This document shows, piece after piece, positions 8,370 to 15,586 of a stretch of DNA of 64,000 bases. Below the pieces are notes generated by a model that was not told the origin of the DNA, did not search any database, and worked only from the letters and a program-made list of their open reading frames with translations. The DNA is from Mesorhizobium sp. Lineage in GTDB: Bacteria; Pseudomonadota; Alphaproteobacteria; Rhizobiales; Rhizobiaceae. A program made the position numbers and the translations under genes. Each line of letters opens with the position of its first letter. The first letter of the stretch is position 1. The DNA is taken from the NCBI RefSeq assembly GCF_024710845.1, contig NZ_JANJTZ010000028.1, positions 1 through 64,000 on the forward strand, written 5' to 3'.

Positions 8370-8408
8370 CACGGTGCCGGGTTCGTCATCCCGACGATGA
8401 AGCACCAA
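8370..8408 (+). repeat. Decayed duplicate of the mmsA 3' end
   Basis: This 39-base stretch matches 8272-8310, the end of mmsA, at 30 of 39 positions by eye. Read in the same sense it encodes KHGAGFVIPTMK, against KDGADFVIPTMN at the true C-terminus. No frame joins it to a gene. It looks like the scar of a short duplication just after the gene. Confidence 0.55.
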
Positions 8409-8451
8409 TCTCGCAACCGAAGGGAATGCGGGCGCCGGCTTGGCACCCGCT

Positions 8452-8676
8452 TCAGGTTTCGTCTTCCTCCGGACCGGGCCGATATTCGAGCAGATCGGCC
8501 GGCTGGCACTCGAGCTCGGCGCAGATGCGTGCCAGCGTCGAGAAGCGCACACCGCGAACCTTGCCGGATTTGAGCAGCGAAAGGTTCTGTTCGGTTATCC
8601 CGACCTTCGCCGCGAGCTCCTTGGAGCGCATCTTTCGGCGCGCCAGCATGACATCGAGATTGACGACGATCGGCAT
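8452..8676 (-). CDS. XRE-family HTH regulator (YozG-like)
   Basis: A 74-aa Cro/CI-type DNA-binding protein made almost wholly of the helix-turn-helix (LDVMLARRKMRSKELAAKVGITEQNLSLLKSGK, residues 7-39), with a short helical tail. It begins one base after the stop of the DUF2975 membrane gene, so the two are co-transcribed. This XRE plus DUF2975 pairing is widespread in bacteria. The membrane partner is thought to modulate the regulator, but the signal is unknown. Confidence 0.88.
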   Translation of the reverse strand: MPIVVNLDVMLARRKMRSKELAAKVGITEQNLSLLKSGKVRGVRFSTLARICAELECQPADLLEYRPGPEEDET

Positions 8677-8677
8677 C

Positions 8678-9226
8678 TCAGACGAACCGCTTGTTTTCGT
8701 CGTCCACCTCGGCCGCCACAGCGAGCAGATGGCCGAAGACGATGAGCGTGCCGGACACGATCACCGCCAGAAGCTCCGCGGTGCTGAATGATATCGCAAC
8801 GAAGCGATGCCCGACCGGCATATCCAAGCTGACGATCATCGACACCAGAGGCGGAGCCAGCACCATCGCGATCGCGTTGACGAGAAACGCCAGGCCCGAC
8901 AGCCGCACCAGCCGCGCACTCTTCGTGCTGACGATGTCGTGCAGCGAGATTTCGTGGAATGCCCTCCGGAGCGCCTGCAGCGCCCAGAGCACCATCACGG
9001 CCTGAACGAGAAATGCCGCGGCCAGCAGCCGGATAGTGAATATCGAGAACTGCGCCGAGTTGGGCAGCGCGAGCTTGTCGATAATGAACTGGCCGACCCA
9101 GTCGGGGTCGTCCCAGGTCATCCATAAGCCATAGGCGACGAACAGGATCACCACGCCCGTCAGCGCAAGGATCAGCGCTTCCATCCGCCGGCTCAGCGAC
9201 CGGGCGCGCTCGCGTCGATCATTCAT
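8678..9226 (-). CDS. DUF2975 membrane protein
   Basis: A 182-aa integral membrane protein with four predicted helices (about residues 18-38, 64-86, 108-130 and 145-168) and a basic N-terminus (NDRRERARSLSRR). The order of helices and the cytoplasmic segment between helices two and three (ALRRAFHEISLHDIVSTKSARLVRLSG) fit DUF2975. It is followed after one base by an XRE regulator, the usual partner. The function is unknown, presumably sensing or regulatory. Confidence 0.85.
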   Translation of the reverse strand: MNDRRERARSLSRRMEALILALTGVVILFVAYGLWMTWDDPDWVGQFIIDKLALPNSAQFSIFTIRLLAAAFLVQAVMVLWALQALRRAFHEISLHDIVSTKSARLVRLSGLAFLVNAIAMVLAPPLVSMIVSLDMPVGHRFVAISFSTAELLAVIVSGTLIVFGHLLAVAAEVDDENKRFV

Positions 9227-9308
9227 TTTCGGCCCTCATCAAATTCCAGTTGCATAAATTAATGTAAAACAATAAGTCGACGCTGTCAAACAATCATGTG
9301 AGGGCATC

Positions 9309-9899
9309 TTGTCGATACAAATGAAGTCAATTTCCGCGTTGGCCGGGCTCTTCGCTCTGTCCGCGTGCGCTTCGCTCGGTCCGGTGGCGATGACCAGGCT
9401 TGCCAGCCTTGATCCGCTTGAAATCGCGCCGGAGCAGGTGAGTGTCGCGGTGGTCATGCCTGTTCCGCTCAGGCTGCGCACCGGCGATGTGGTGCTGCAT
9501 TTCACCATGAACATGCCTGCCTCGTCCGGTCCGATAGACGAGAAGCTGCCGCTCGAGATAATCGCGGGCGAAGGCGCTCCGGGCGTGCCGGCGAGCCCCT
9601 CCTTCGAACGTATCCAGATCGCCCGCGTCGCCCAGGCCGATTTGCCCCGATTGACCGCCGCGCAAGCCAGGGCGCGCGCATTCAAGGCGACCGGGGGGAA
9701 GGGCGATGGCGGCATTACTGTGACGATCGCGGGCGGTTGTCGTGACGGCGCGATCAATCCCGGTGCTCTGAACATCGAGATTTTCATGCGCAGCAAGGTG
9801 GACGAGCGCTACTTCCGGGTATCCTCGATAGACCTGCGAAAGCTGCTGCCGGAGAGCGCACTCGCCGCCTTGCCGCCATGCAAGGGCGAGAGTGACTGA
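9309..9899 (+). CDS. Putative lipoprotein of unknown function
   Basis: A 196-aa product with a lipoprotein signal peptide: a hydrophobic core (ISALAGLFA) and the lipobox LSAC, so the mature protein starts at Cys 20 and is anchored to a membrane. The TTG start is preferred because GAGGG lies just upstream; the ATG four codons in (9321) has no such site and would also give a working signal. The rest is a soluble domain with no motif I recognise. It contains two further cysteines (GGCRDG and PPCKG) that could form a disulfide. It is divergent from the DUF2975 gene. Confidence 0.7.
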   Translation: MSIQMKSISALAGLFALSACASLGPVAMTRLASLDPLEIAPEQVSVAVVMPVPLRLRTGDVVLHFTMNMPASSGPIDEKLPLEIIAGEGAPGVPASPSFERIQIARVAQADLPRLTAAQARARAFKATGGKGDGGITVTIAGGCRDGAINPGALNIEIFMRSKVDERYFRVSSIDLRKLLPESALAALPPCKGESD

Positions 9900-10050
9900 G
9901 ACTCGAATCGCGGCCTTCTCCGATTCCGCCGGCTGCCGTATCCTCCGCTCGAAGGACATGCACCATGGCTTCGAGTGGCGCGGGGTGACGGTGATCAACC
10001 CTTCCTCCCGCAACGGCACCCACTGCTCGCGCGCGCCTTTGGCGGATGGA

Positions 10051-10854
10051 TCACACCGTCGGTATGGTCCCGCCGTCGATGACATACTCCGCACCATGGA
10101 TCGAGGCAGCGCGATCCGAGGCCAGGAAAGCCACCAGTTCCGCCACTTCCTCCGGCCATGCCGGACGCCCGATCGGGATACCGCCGAGCGCGTCCATGAT
10201 GTCCTGCCGCGCCGCCTGTTTGTCCGTCCCGGCGTTTTCGGCCAGCCGTGCCACCAGCGCATCAGCCGCGGTCGTGTTGATCCAGCCCGGTGCGATGCTG
10301 TCGACCCTGACCCCCTGCGGCCCAAGCTCCTTCGACAGCGCCTTGCTGTAGGTGCTCAGCGCCGCCTTCGCCGCGGCATAGGCAATCGTCGACTCGTGTA
10401 ACGGCAGCCGGCGCTGGATCGACGAAACATGCAGGATGACACCGGCACCGCGTCCGGCCATGCCCGGCGCGAGTGCCCGGTCGAGCCGCACGGCCGTCAG
10501 CAGGTTGAGGTTCAGTTCATCCTGCCAGAGAGCGTCCGTCAGCGCCGCGAAGCCTCCTCCCGGGCTTTTCGAGCCGCCAAGACAGTGGACGATGATATCG
10601 ACGCCGCCCATCTTGTGCAGGATCGCGGCGGCCATCTCTGCGGCGCCGTCGCTCGTGCTCAGGTCGGCCTGGACGAAGATCTCGGGCGAAATCCCTTCGG
10701 GCGGCGCCGATCGCGCGCCAGTGGCAATCCGGGCGCCCGCCGCCGAGAGGCGTCGCACGATCGCCGCGCCGGCGCCCTTCGTACCCCCTGTCACCAGCAC
10801 GCGTTTGCCGGCGAATTCCTCGGCGAAGATGGAGAAATGCGGCGCAGTGGTCAT
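10051..10854 (-). CDS. SDR-family oxidoreductase
   Basis: A 267-aa short-chain dehydrogenase/reductase. It has the cofactor motif VTGGTKGAG (about 21-29), the catalytic Ser in HVSSIQRR, and Tyr-x-x-x-Lys in YAAAKAALS. The C-terminal signature is GAEYVIDGGT. The NNAG motif is replaced by HCLGG, seen in some subgroups. The start overlaps the stop of the upstream SnoaL-like gene by four bases, making a two-gene operon divergent from an HxlR regulator. SDR plus SnoaL with HxlR suggests inducible modification of a small aromatic or quinone-like compound. The substrate is unknown. Confidence 0.9.
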   Translation of the reverse strand: MTTAPHFSIFAEEFAGKRVLVTGGTKGAGAAIVRRLSAAGARIATGARSAPPEGISPEIFVQADLSTSDGAAEMAAAILHKMGGVDIIVHCLGGSKSPGGGFAALTDALWQDELNLNLLTAVRLDRALAPGMAGRGAGVILHVSSIQRRLPLHESTIAYAAAKAALSTYSKALSKELGPQGVRVDSIAPGWINTTAADALVARLAENAGTDKQAARQDIMDALGGIPIGRPAWPEEVAELVAFLASDRAASIHGAEYVIDGGTIPTV

Positions 10855-11180
10855 GCGCCGATCTCCAGCCGGGCGATGCGCTCATCCGCCAGCGAGAACC
10901 TGTAGCGCAGCGCTGCCGGGCTGCCCGGAAAATCGCCCGCCACGAGAGCCGAGACCCTCCAGTTCTGTCCGTCCGAGGACGCCCCGGTCGGCTCGACCGT
11001 GACCCGGTATTTCCTGGTCGTCTCCTCCATCCATCCACGGATCGCAGCGTGGCCGCTATATGTGTGGCCCTCGTCCCGGACGGTCGCGTCCGCAGCGAAT
11101 GGCGCGAGCATCGCGTCGATGTCATGTCTGTTCTTGGCGGCGAAATAGTCCCCGAGCGGCCGCGGCAGGTCGATGGTCAT
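10851..11180 (-). CDS. SnoaL-like / NTF2-fold protein
   Basis: A 109-aa protein of the NTF2-like cone fold. Typical features are the opening helix with YFAAKNRHDIDAMLAPFAADATVRDEG, the GHAAIRGWMEE helix and long beta strands ending in RYRFSLADERIARLEI. Such proteins act as small isomerases or hydrolases, or as ligand-binding partners. It is first in an operon with the SDR gene (ATGA overlap) and is probably controlled by the divergent HxlR gene. Confidence 0.85.
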   Translation of the reverse strand: MTIDLPRPLGDYFAAKNRHDIDAMLAPFAADATVRDEGHTYSGHAAIRGWMEETTRKYRVTVEPTGASSDGQNWRVSALVAGDFPGSPAALRYRFSLADERIARLEIGA

Positions 11181-11198
11181 GGTCTCAACTCCTTGTCT

Positions 11199-11221
11199 GC
11201 CGGCCTCTGAAACAGGCCGGC
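11199..11221. promoter_or_regulatory. Inverted repeat in the SnoaL/HxlR divergent promoter
   Basis: A perfect 8-bp inverted repeat, GCCGGCCT-N7-AGGCCGGC, lies 18 bases upstream of the SnoaL-like ATG. It could be an operator for HxlR or a hairpin in the leader. Confidence 0.4.
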
Positions 11222-11234
11222 TGCTTGCCTCTCC

Positions 11235-11252
11235 GCCTAGATGCGGCTAGGC
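11235..11252. promoter_or_regulatory. Inverted repeat next to the hxlR start
   Basis: GCCTAG-N6-CTAGGC ends seven bases before the HxlR ATG and occupies the place of a ribosome site, for which no good match exists. An autoregulatory operator over a short or leaderless 5' end is a reasonable reading. Confidence 0.4.
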
Positions 11253-11259
11253 TTTCGAA

Positions 11260-11631
11260 ATGACAAGAACCGACCAAAAAGTGGGCTACTTACCGGAAAG
11301 TGAGTATGCGCCGCTCACGCCGACGACCGCCGCGAGCGGTGTCGAGAACGCGTTGCGGATTCTCGAAGGGCGCTGGAAGCTGGTGATCCTGTTCCATCTC
11401 TTCGGCGGCAAGGTCCTGCGCTTTTCCGAACTGGAGCGGGCCATTCCCGCGATTTCGCAGAAGATGCTCATCCAGCAACTGCGGCAGATGGAAACCGATG
11501 GAATCGTGCGCCGGATCGTCCACCATCAGGTGCCGCCGAAGGTCGAGTACTGCTTGACCGACTGGGGCCAGGCGCTGTGTCCTGCGCTCGATGCCCTGCT
11601 GAAATGGGCGGCCGAACGTCGGGAGTCCTGA
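11260..11631 (+). CDS. HxlR-family transcriptional regulator
   Basis: A 123-aa MarR-like winged-helix regulator of the HxlR (DUF24) group. The signature ALRILEGRWKLVILFHLFGG is at about residues 29-48, followed by the recognition region FSELERAIPAISQKMLIQQLRQMETDGIVRR and the wing. It is divergent from the SnoaL-SDR operon, which it probably controls, as HxlR proteins often sense electrophiles or quinones and control a neighbouring oxidoreductase. There are no cysteines in the DNA-binding core and one Cys each in EYCLTD and LCPALD. Confidence 0.9.
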   Translation: MTRTDQKVGYLPESEYAPLTPTTAASGVENALRILEGRWKLVILFHLFGGKVLRFSELERAIPAISQKMLIQQLRQMETDGIVRRIVHHQVPPKVEYCLTDWGQALCPALDALLKWAAERRES

Positions 11632-11749
11632 CCGCAATCTCACCGTCATTCTTCGCTCTTCGTTACATTCCGCAAGCTTTCGTGATGGAACGTGGAAACG
11701 TCGATCTGCTTGAGTTCCAGAACCAGCAACGGCGAATGAGGAACCGGCC

Positions 11750-12127
11750 ATGTCCCGTCTAGCTCCCCTTATCGGCGCTTTCGCGCTCACCTGCAGCTTC
11801 GCCGCCGTCGCCCAGACCCCGGCGCAGAATCTCGGCCCGGCATCGGCTCCGTCGATCCAGGCTGTCCCGGACATCGGCGTTCCCGCGCAATCCGCCGAGG
11901 TCACGAATTGCGGCCCGCGCGACGAGATCGTCGCGCAGCTGGGCTCCGTCTTCCAGGAGGCGCCCAACAGCATGGGGCTGATCGATCCGACGGCGGTGGT
12001 CGAAGTCTTCGTGTCCGAAGCCGGCACCTTCACCATCCTTGCCAGCGGCACCGACGGCACCAGCTGCATCCTCGCCAGCGGCGAGGGCTGGGACGGCGCG
12101 ACCAGAATAGCCGGCCGCGACAGCTGA
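11750..12127 (+). CDS. Small exported protein of unknown function
   Basis: A 125-aa product with a clear Sec signal peptide (residues 1-21, ending AVAQ) and a Pro/Ala-rich mature start. A compact domain with two cysteines follows (TNCGPRDEIVAQL and TSCILASGEGW), which may form a disulfide in the periplasm. Small exported proteins with this NCGPRDEIVAQL opening recur in Rhizobiales without known role. A GAGGAA ribosome-like site precedes the ATG. It converges on the GntR gene with only four bases between the stops. Confidence 0.75.
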   Translation: MSRLAPLIGAFALTCSFAAVAQTPAQNLGPASAPSIQAVPDIGVPAQSAEVTNCGPRDEIVAQLGSVFQEAPNSMGLIDPTAVVEVFVSEAGTFTILASGTDGTSCILASGEGWDGATRIAGRDS

Positions 12128-12131
12128 CGCC

Positions 12132-12776
12132 CTACCGTGCCGCGTCTTCGGCATGGGCTCGCAGCAGGGCCATCAGGCGATCCGACTCCGCCGCCGCCGC
12201 GTCGCCATCGCCGTCGAGCACCGCCTTGATCAGCGCCATGTGTCGGTCCGCCGCCGCGGCCAGTCCGCTGTCGGCCTGGTAGCGGTACCAGAACCGCCGG
12301 CTGTGCGTCTGGAGCGGTGCTGCGACCAGTGCCGCGAACGGATTGTCGGAGGCCTCGGCCATTGCCTCGTCGAGCGCCTTGTCGGCTTGCAGGAACGCGA
12401 ACACGTTGCCCGAGATCACCGCCTTGCGCATCGACAGCGCCGCGTCGTGGAAACGTTGCGCCGTTTCCCGGGTGGCGTGCCGCGCGGCCGCCCGCGCCAG
12501 CACCGCCTCGACCCCGCGCCGCGCGTCGATGACCTTGACCCAGTCGGACGCGTGCAGCGGCGCCACCGCCAGACCTGCCCTGGCGCGCACCTCCAGCAGC
12601 CCCTCCCAGGCGAGCCGCTGGATCGCCTCCCGCACCGGGGTCCGCCCAAGCCCGATCCGCTCGATCAGCGCGCCCTCGGTCGTCACGCTCGCGGGCGCGA
12701 GCTCGAGCGTCACGATCATGCGCTCCAGCATCCTGTAGGCGCGTCGCGTGGCGCTTTCCTGCACCGCTTCGGTCAT
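12132..12776 (-). CDS. GntR-family regulator (FCD type)
   Basis: A 214-aa GntR protein. The N-terminal winged HTH (about 12-75, with LIERIGLGRTPVREAIQRLAWEGLLEV) is followed by an all-helical FCD ligand domain (RRGVEAVLARAAARHAT..., FLQADKALDEAM, HMALIKAVLDGD). FCD proteins sense carboxylates and related metabolites. It is divergent from the DapA-family lyase gene, and the shared intergenic region holds two copies of CTGATATATCAG-type palindromes. It is therefore very likely the regulator of that lyase. Confidence 0.92.
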   Translation of the reverse strand: MTEAVQESATRRAYRMLERMIVTLELAPASVTTEGALIERIGLGRTPVREAIQRLAWEGLLEVRARAGLAVAPLHASDWVKVIDARRGVEAVLARAAARHATRETAQRFHDAALSMRKAVISGNVFAFLQADKALDEAMAEASDNPFAALVAAPLQTHSRRFWYRYQADSGLAAAADRHMALIKAVLDGDGDAAAAESDRLMALLRAHAEDAAR

Positions 12777-12795
12777 CGGTCTGCGGCCTCCGTAA

Positions 12796-12816
12796 GATAT
12801 ATTATTGATATATCAG
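12796..12816. promoter_or_regulatory. GntR operator 1
   Basis: GATATAT-N5-ATATATC followed by AG lies 20 bases upstream of the GntR ATG. It includes the 11-base element TGATATATCAG (12806-12816) that recurs exactly at 12862-12872. Confidence 0.6.
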
Positions 12817-12829
12817 TTTCGGAATCCGC

Positions 12830-12859
12830 TTGACAACCCTCCCCGTCACCTCATATATC
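12830..12859 (+). promoter_or_regulatory. Sigma-70 promoter of the DapA-family gene
   Basis: TTGACA at 12830-12835 and TATATC at 12854-12859 with an 18-base spacer. Operator 2 lies directly downstream of the -10 element, so GntR bound there would block transcription. Confidence 0.6.
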
Positions 12860-12860
12860 G

Positions 12861-12872
12861 CTGATATATCAG
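12861..12872. promoter_or_regulatory. GntR operator 2
   Basis: The palindrome CTGATATATCAG lies between the -10 and the AAGGAG ribosome site of the DapA-family gene. It repeats the core of operator 1, 56 bases away. Confidence 0.6.
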
Positions 12873-12885
12873 AAGGAGATCGATC

Positions 12886-13779
12886 ATGTGGTCCGGAGTT
12901 TTTCCCGCCGTCACGACCAAGTTCACCGCCGATGACCGCCTCGACCATGCCGAGATGGAGCGCTGCTTCGGCCTTCAGATGGATGCCGGCTGCGACGGCA
13001 TCATCGTCTGCGGCTCGCTCGGCGAAGGCCCGATGCTCAGCCATGACGAGAAACTCGAAGTGTTCACCACCGCGCGAAAGATAGCCGGCAAAAAGCCTGT
13101 CCTGCTAACCGTCAACGAAGCCTCCACTCGAGAAGCGGCTTCCCTGGCGAAGCGCGCGGCCAAGGCCGGCGCGGACGGCCTCATGGTCGTGCCCTCGCCG
13201 ATCTACCACACCAATCCGGAAGAGACGGTCGCCGCGCTCAGCGCCGTGGCGAAGGCCGGCGATCTGCCGATCATGATCTATTCGAACCGCCTCGCCTACC
13301 GCGTCGACGTGACGATCCCGATCATGGAAGAGCTCGCCGCCGACGCCCGCTTCGTCGCGGTCAAGGAGAGCTCCGACGACATCCGCCGCTCGACCGACAT
13401 CATCAACGCCTTCGGCGACCGGTTCGATCTCTTCACCGGCGTCGACAACCTCGCCTTCGAAGCTCTCTCCGTCGGCGCCATCGGCTGGGTGGCCGGCCTC
13501 GTCACCGCCTTCCCGCGCGAGACGGTGGCGATCTATCAGCTGATGAAGCAGGGCCGCCGCGACGAAGCGCTGTCGATCTACCGCTGGTTCCGCCCGCTGC
13601 TCGACCTCGACGTCTCGACCTACCTCGTCCAGAACATCAAGCTGGCGGAGGTCCACGCCATCGGCACCAACGACCGGGTGCGCATGCCGCGCCTGCCACT
13701 GTCCGGCGAACGTCGCAAGGCCGTCGAAAAAGTGATCACCGACGCCCTCGCGGTCCGCCCGACGCTGCCGGCGTTCTGA
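12886..13779 (+). CDS. Dihydrodipicolinate synthase-family lyase/deaminase
   Basis: A 297-aa TIM-barrel class I aldolase of the DapA/NanA family. The Schiff-base lysine is K160 in FVAVKESS and the assisting tyrosine is Y132 in IMIYSNR. The substrate loop reads GSLGEGPML instead of the GTTGE of true DapA, so lysine synthesis is unlikely. Catabolic members include keto-deoxy-sugar-acid dehydratases and pyrroline-4-hydroxy-2-carboxylate deaminase (HypD). A hydroxyproline role is conceivable because hydroxyproline epimerase lies at the right end of this window, but it is not adjacent. The AAGGAGAT ribosome site is seven bases before the ATG. Confidence 0.88.
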   Translation: MWSGVFPAVTTKFTADDRLDHAEMERCFGLQMDAGCDGIIVCGSLGEGPMLSHDEKLEVFTTARKIAGKKPVLLTVNEASTREAASLAKRAAKAGADGLMVVPSPIYHTNPEETVAALSAVAKAGDLPIMIYSNRLAYRVDVTIPIMEELAADARFVAVKESSDDIRRSTDIINAFGDRFDLFTGVDNLAFEALSVGAIGWVAGLVTAFPRETVAIYQLMKQGRRDEALSIYRWFRPLLDLDVSTYLVQNIKLAEVHAIGTNDRVRMPRLPLSGERRKAVEKVITDALAVRPTLPAF

Positions 13780-13812
13780 AATGCGGACACGGCGGTGTTG
13801 GCCCTGCCAGGC

Positions 13813-13840
13813 TTGACACCGCCGGCTCCCGCTGTAGACC
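13813..13840 (+). promoter_or_regulatory. Possible promoter of the PhnA-like gene
   Basis: TTGACA at 13813-13818 and TAGACC at 13835-13840 with a 16-base spacer, 57 bases before the ATG at 13897. The -35 is good and the -10 is weak. Confidence 0.35.
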
Positions 13841-13896
13841 GCGCAGACTGATCGACCGACCCGAGGGGCCGCTCGTCTCTGAGGGAAGGACCGGAC

Positions 13897-14199
13897 ATGT
13901 CGGCCGACGACGACGAATACGTATATGACGAGGCAACCGGCGAATGGCGCCCGGCCTCGGAACTGGCTGCCGCGAAGGCCGAAGCCGCCGCTGTGCGCGA
14001 CGCCGCCGGCAACGTCCTGGCCGACGGCGACTCGGTGGTCCTGATCAAGGACCTCAAGGTCAAGGGTGCCGGCCAGACCCTGAAGCAGGGAACCGTGATC
14101 AAGTCGATCCGCCTCACCGACAATCCGGAAGAGATCGACTGCCGTCACGACGCGATCAAGGGCCTCGTCCTGCGCACCGAGTTCGTGCGCAAGCGCTGA
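13897..14199 (+). CDS. PhnA-like (YjdM) domain protein
   Basis: A 100-aa protein whose second half (about 43-98) is the PhnA C-terminal SH3-like domain: GDSVVLIKDLKVKGAGQTLKQGTVIKSIRLT, then EIDCRHDAIKGLVLRTEFVRK. The N-terminal zinc ribbon of full PhnA is absent. In its place is an acidic start with YDEATGEW. Despite the old name, PhnA/YjdM is not needed for alkylphosphonate use and its role is unclear. It is a single-gene unit with an AAGGA ribosome site. Confidence 0.88.
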   Translation: MSADDDEYVYDEATGEWRPASELAAAKAEAAAVRDAAGNVLADGDSVVLIKDLKVKGAGQTLKQGTVIKSIRLTDNPEEIDCRHDAIKGLVLRTEFVRKR

Positions 14200-14220
14200 G
14201 CGCGGACAACCCGTCCGCCG

Positions 14221-14339
14221 TCGTTCCGGGGCCGCGCAGCGGAACCCGGAACCTAGAGCGGTGACTCGGCGAAGAGACCGCGTCCCCACGCGAAGCCGAC
14301 GCTCCACATTCCGGATTCCGCTCCCCGGCCCGGGAATGA
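14221..14339. repeat. Pair of inverted intergenic repeats
   Basis: Two about 33-base copies face each other, 14221-14254 and 14307-14339, separated by about 52 bases. Each has the pattern GTTCCGGGGCC...GCGGAACCCGGAAC or its complement (ATTCCGGATTCC...CGGGAATG). Each copy is itself partly palindromic. Elements of this kind are common between rhizobial genes. Nothing else is seen in the 14200-14483 gap. Confidence 0.6.
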
Positions 14340-14483
14340 AGTATGAAGGTGGCCGGTCAGGGTTCCCGACCTGCTTTGAATCTGGCTTTCGTCTCGCCCT
14401 AAGCGTGCGGCTGCATCCGGAGACCGCGCCGACCGAACGGCGCGATCTTCCTTCGGGTTCAGCTTCGCGCTAAGCCGAACATC

Positions 14484-15203
14484 ATGTCCCGCTTCGCACC
14501 TCTCCTCTCCTGGCTCGCCCTGCCCGTCTATGTCTGGCAGGGGCTGGGCGTGCGCCGCCGCACGCCGCGCATGCTTCCGGCGTCGGGTCCGGTCCGCCAT
14601 CGCATTGCCGGCGCTGAGCCGGAGATCCGGCTGCTGGTGCTCGGCGATTCCTCCGCCGCCTCGGTCGGCATCGAGAGCTCCGAACAGGGCCTCGCCGCCG
14701 AACTCTCCCGCCTCATCGCCGAACGCACCGGCCGCGCCGTTGTCTGGCGCGCCGCCGGCTTCAACTCGGCCACATCGGGCCTGATCCGCGACCATGTCCT
14801 GCCCAATCTCGCGCCCGAGCCGTGGACGCACATCGTCCTGTCCGTCGGCACCAATGACGCCAAGAACTTTCACACGGTATCCCGCTTCAAGCGCGAGTTC
14901 GGCGGCCTGCTCTACGCGCTGCGCGCCAAATGGCCCGAAGCCCGCGTGGTCTGGTCGCCGGTGGTCGAGATGACGCGTGTGCCGGCGCTTCCGCCTCTTC
15001 TCGGCCGCATCCTCGAAATCCGCGCCGGCGTCATCAACGCCAAGGGCGAGGCGCTCTGCTTCGAGCGCGGCGCCGTTCCAGCCACGCGCCTGCCGATCCT
15101 CGATCCCGCCGCCGGCTTCTCCACCGACGGTTTCCACGCCTCTGCGGCAGGATATGCGGCGTGGGCCGAACACCTACTGCCGCTGGTGATCGGCGAGAGC
15201 TAG
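14484..15203 (+). CDS. SGNH/GDSL hydrolase
   Basis: A 239-aa esterase/lipase-type hydrolase of the SGNH fold. The block I motif is GDSS (D55-S56 nucleophile) in LLVLGDSSAASVG. The block III motif is GTND (N124, D125), and the block V catalytic dyad is D215 and H218 in DGFHASAAGY. The N-terminal hydrophobic segment (about 8-22) is an uncleaved anchor or signal, so the enzyme probably acts at the membrane or in the periplasm. The substrate is an ester, not known more closely. The start at 14484 lacks a strong ribosome site. Confidence 0.88.
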   Translation: MSRFAPLLSWLALPVYVWQGLGVRRRTPRMLPASGPVRHRIAGAEPEIRLLVLGDSSAASVGIESSEQGLAAELSRLIAERTGRAVVWRAAGFNSATSGLIRDHVLPNLAPEPWTHIVLSVGTNDAKNFHTVSRFKREFGGLLYALRAKWPEARVVWSPVVEMTRVPALPPLLGRILEIRAGVINAKGEALCFERGAVPATRLPILDPAAGFSTDGFHASAAGYAAWAEHLLPLVIGES

Positions 15204-15282
15204 AGCGTCACCAGTCCTGCGCGACCGTCATCCACGGACGCCACAGGGCCATCCGCCCGTCTCGCACACGCACACCTCCGTC

Positions 15283-15310
15283 ATCCCGCAGGCCGAAGGC
15301 CATGCGGGAT
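15283..15310. repeat. REP-like palindrome
   Basis: ATCCCGCA-GGCC-GAA-GGCC-A-TGCGGGAT forms a strong hairpin with one bulge, placed 80 bases after the GDSL hydrolase. It may end transcription or be a REP element. There is no T-run. Confidence 0.55.
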
Positions 15311-15586
15311 CTATTCTTCTCTCCGGTTACACTCAGAAACGCCTGCCTCCGAAGCATGACCGATGGCATTCCACTCGCCGGCGATCAATGGTTCCCGGCT
15401 GGCCTCCGGCCGCCGGGAAGACGACCGCGCCTGGGCTACGCGGCGGCTGATCACAGCCCACCCGGTGGATCGATTTCGCCTCTCTTTCCGCCAACGCCTT
15501 CTTTCCGTTCGACTTGCAAAAATACTTATCCCCACCCCGTCCGACCTGACGGACCATGGCGCCGGTGCGACGGAAAGGAGCCGGCG
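15311..15586. other. Intergenic stretch without a recognisable gene
   Basis: Together with the preceding REP hairpin this makes a 383-base gap. The long open frames on both strands here are rich in Arg, Pro and Ser with no motif. The only signal is the AAGGAG ribosome site at its right edge for the next gene. Confidence 0.5.
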
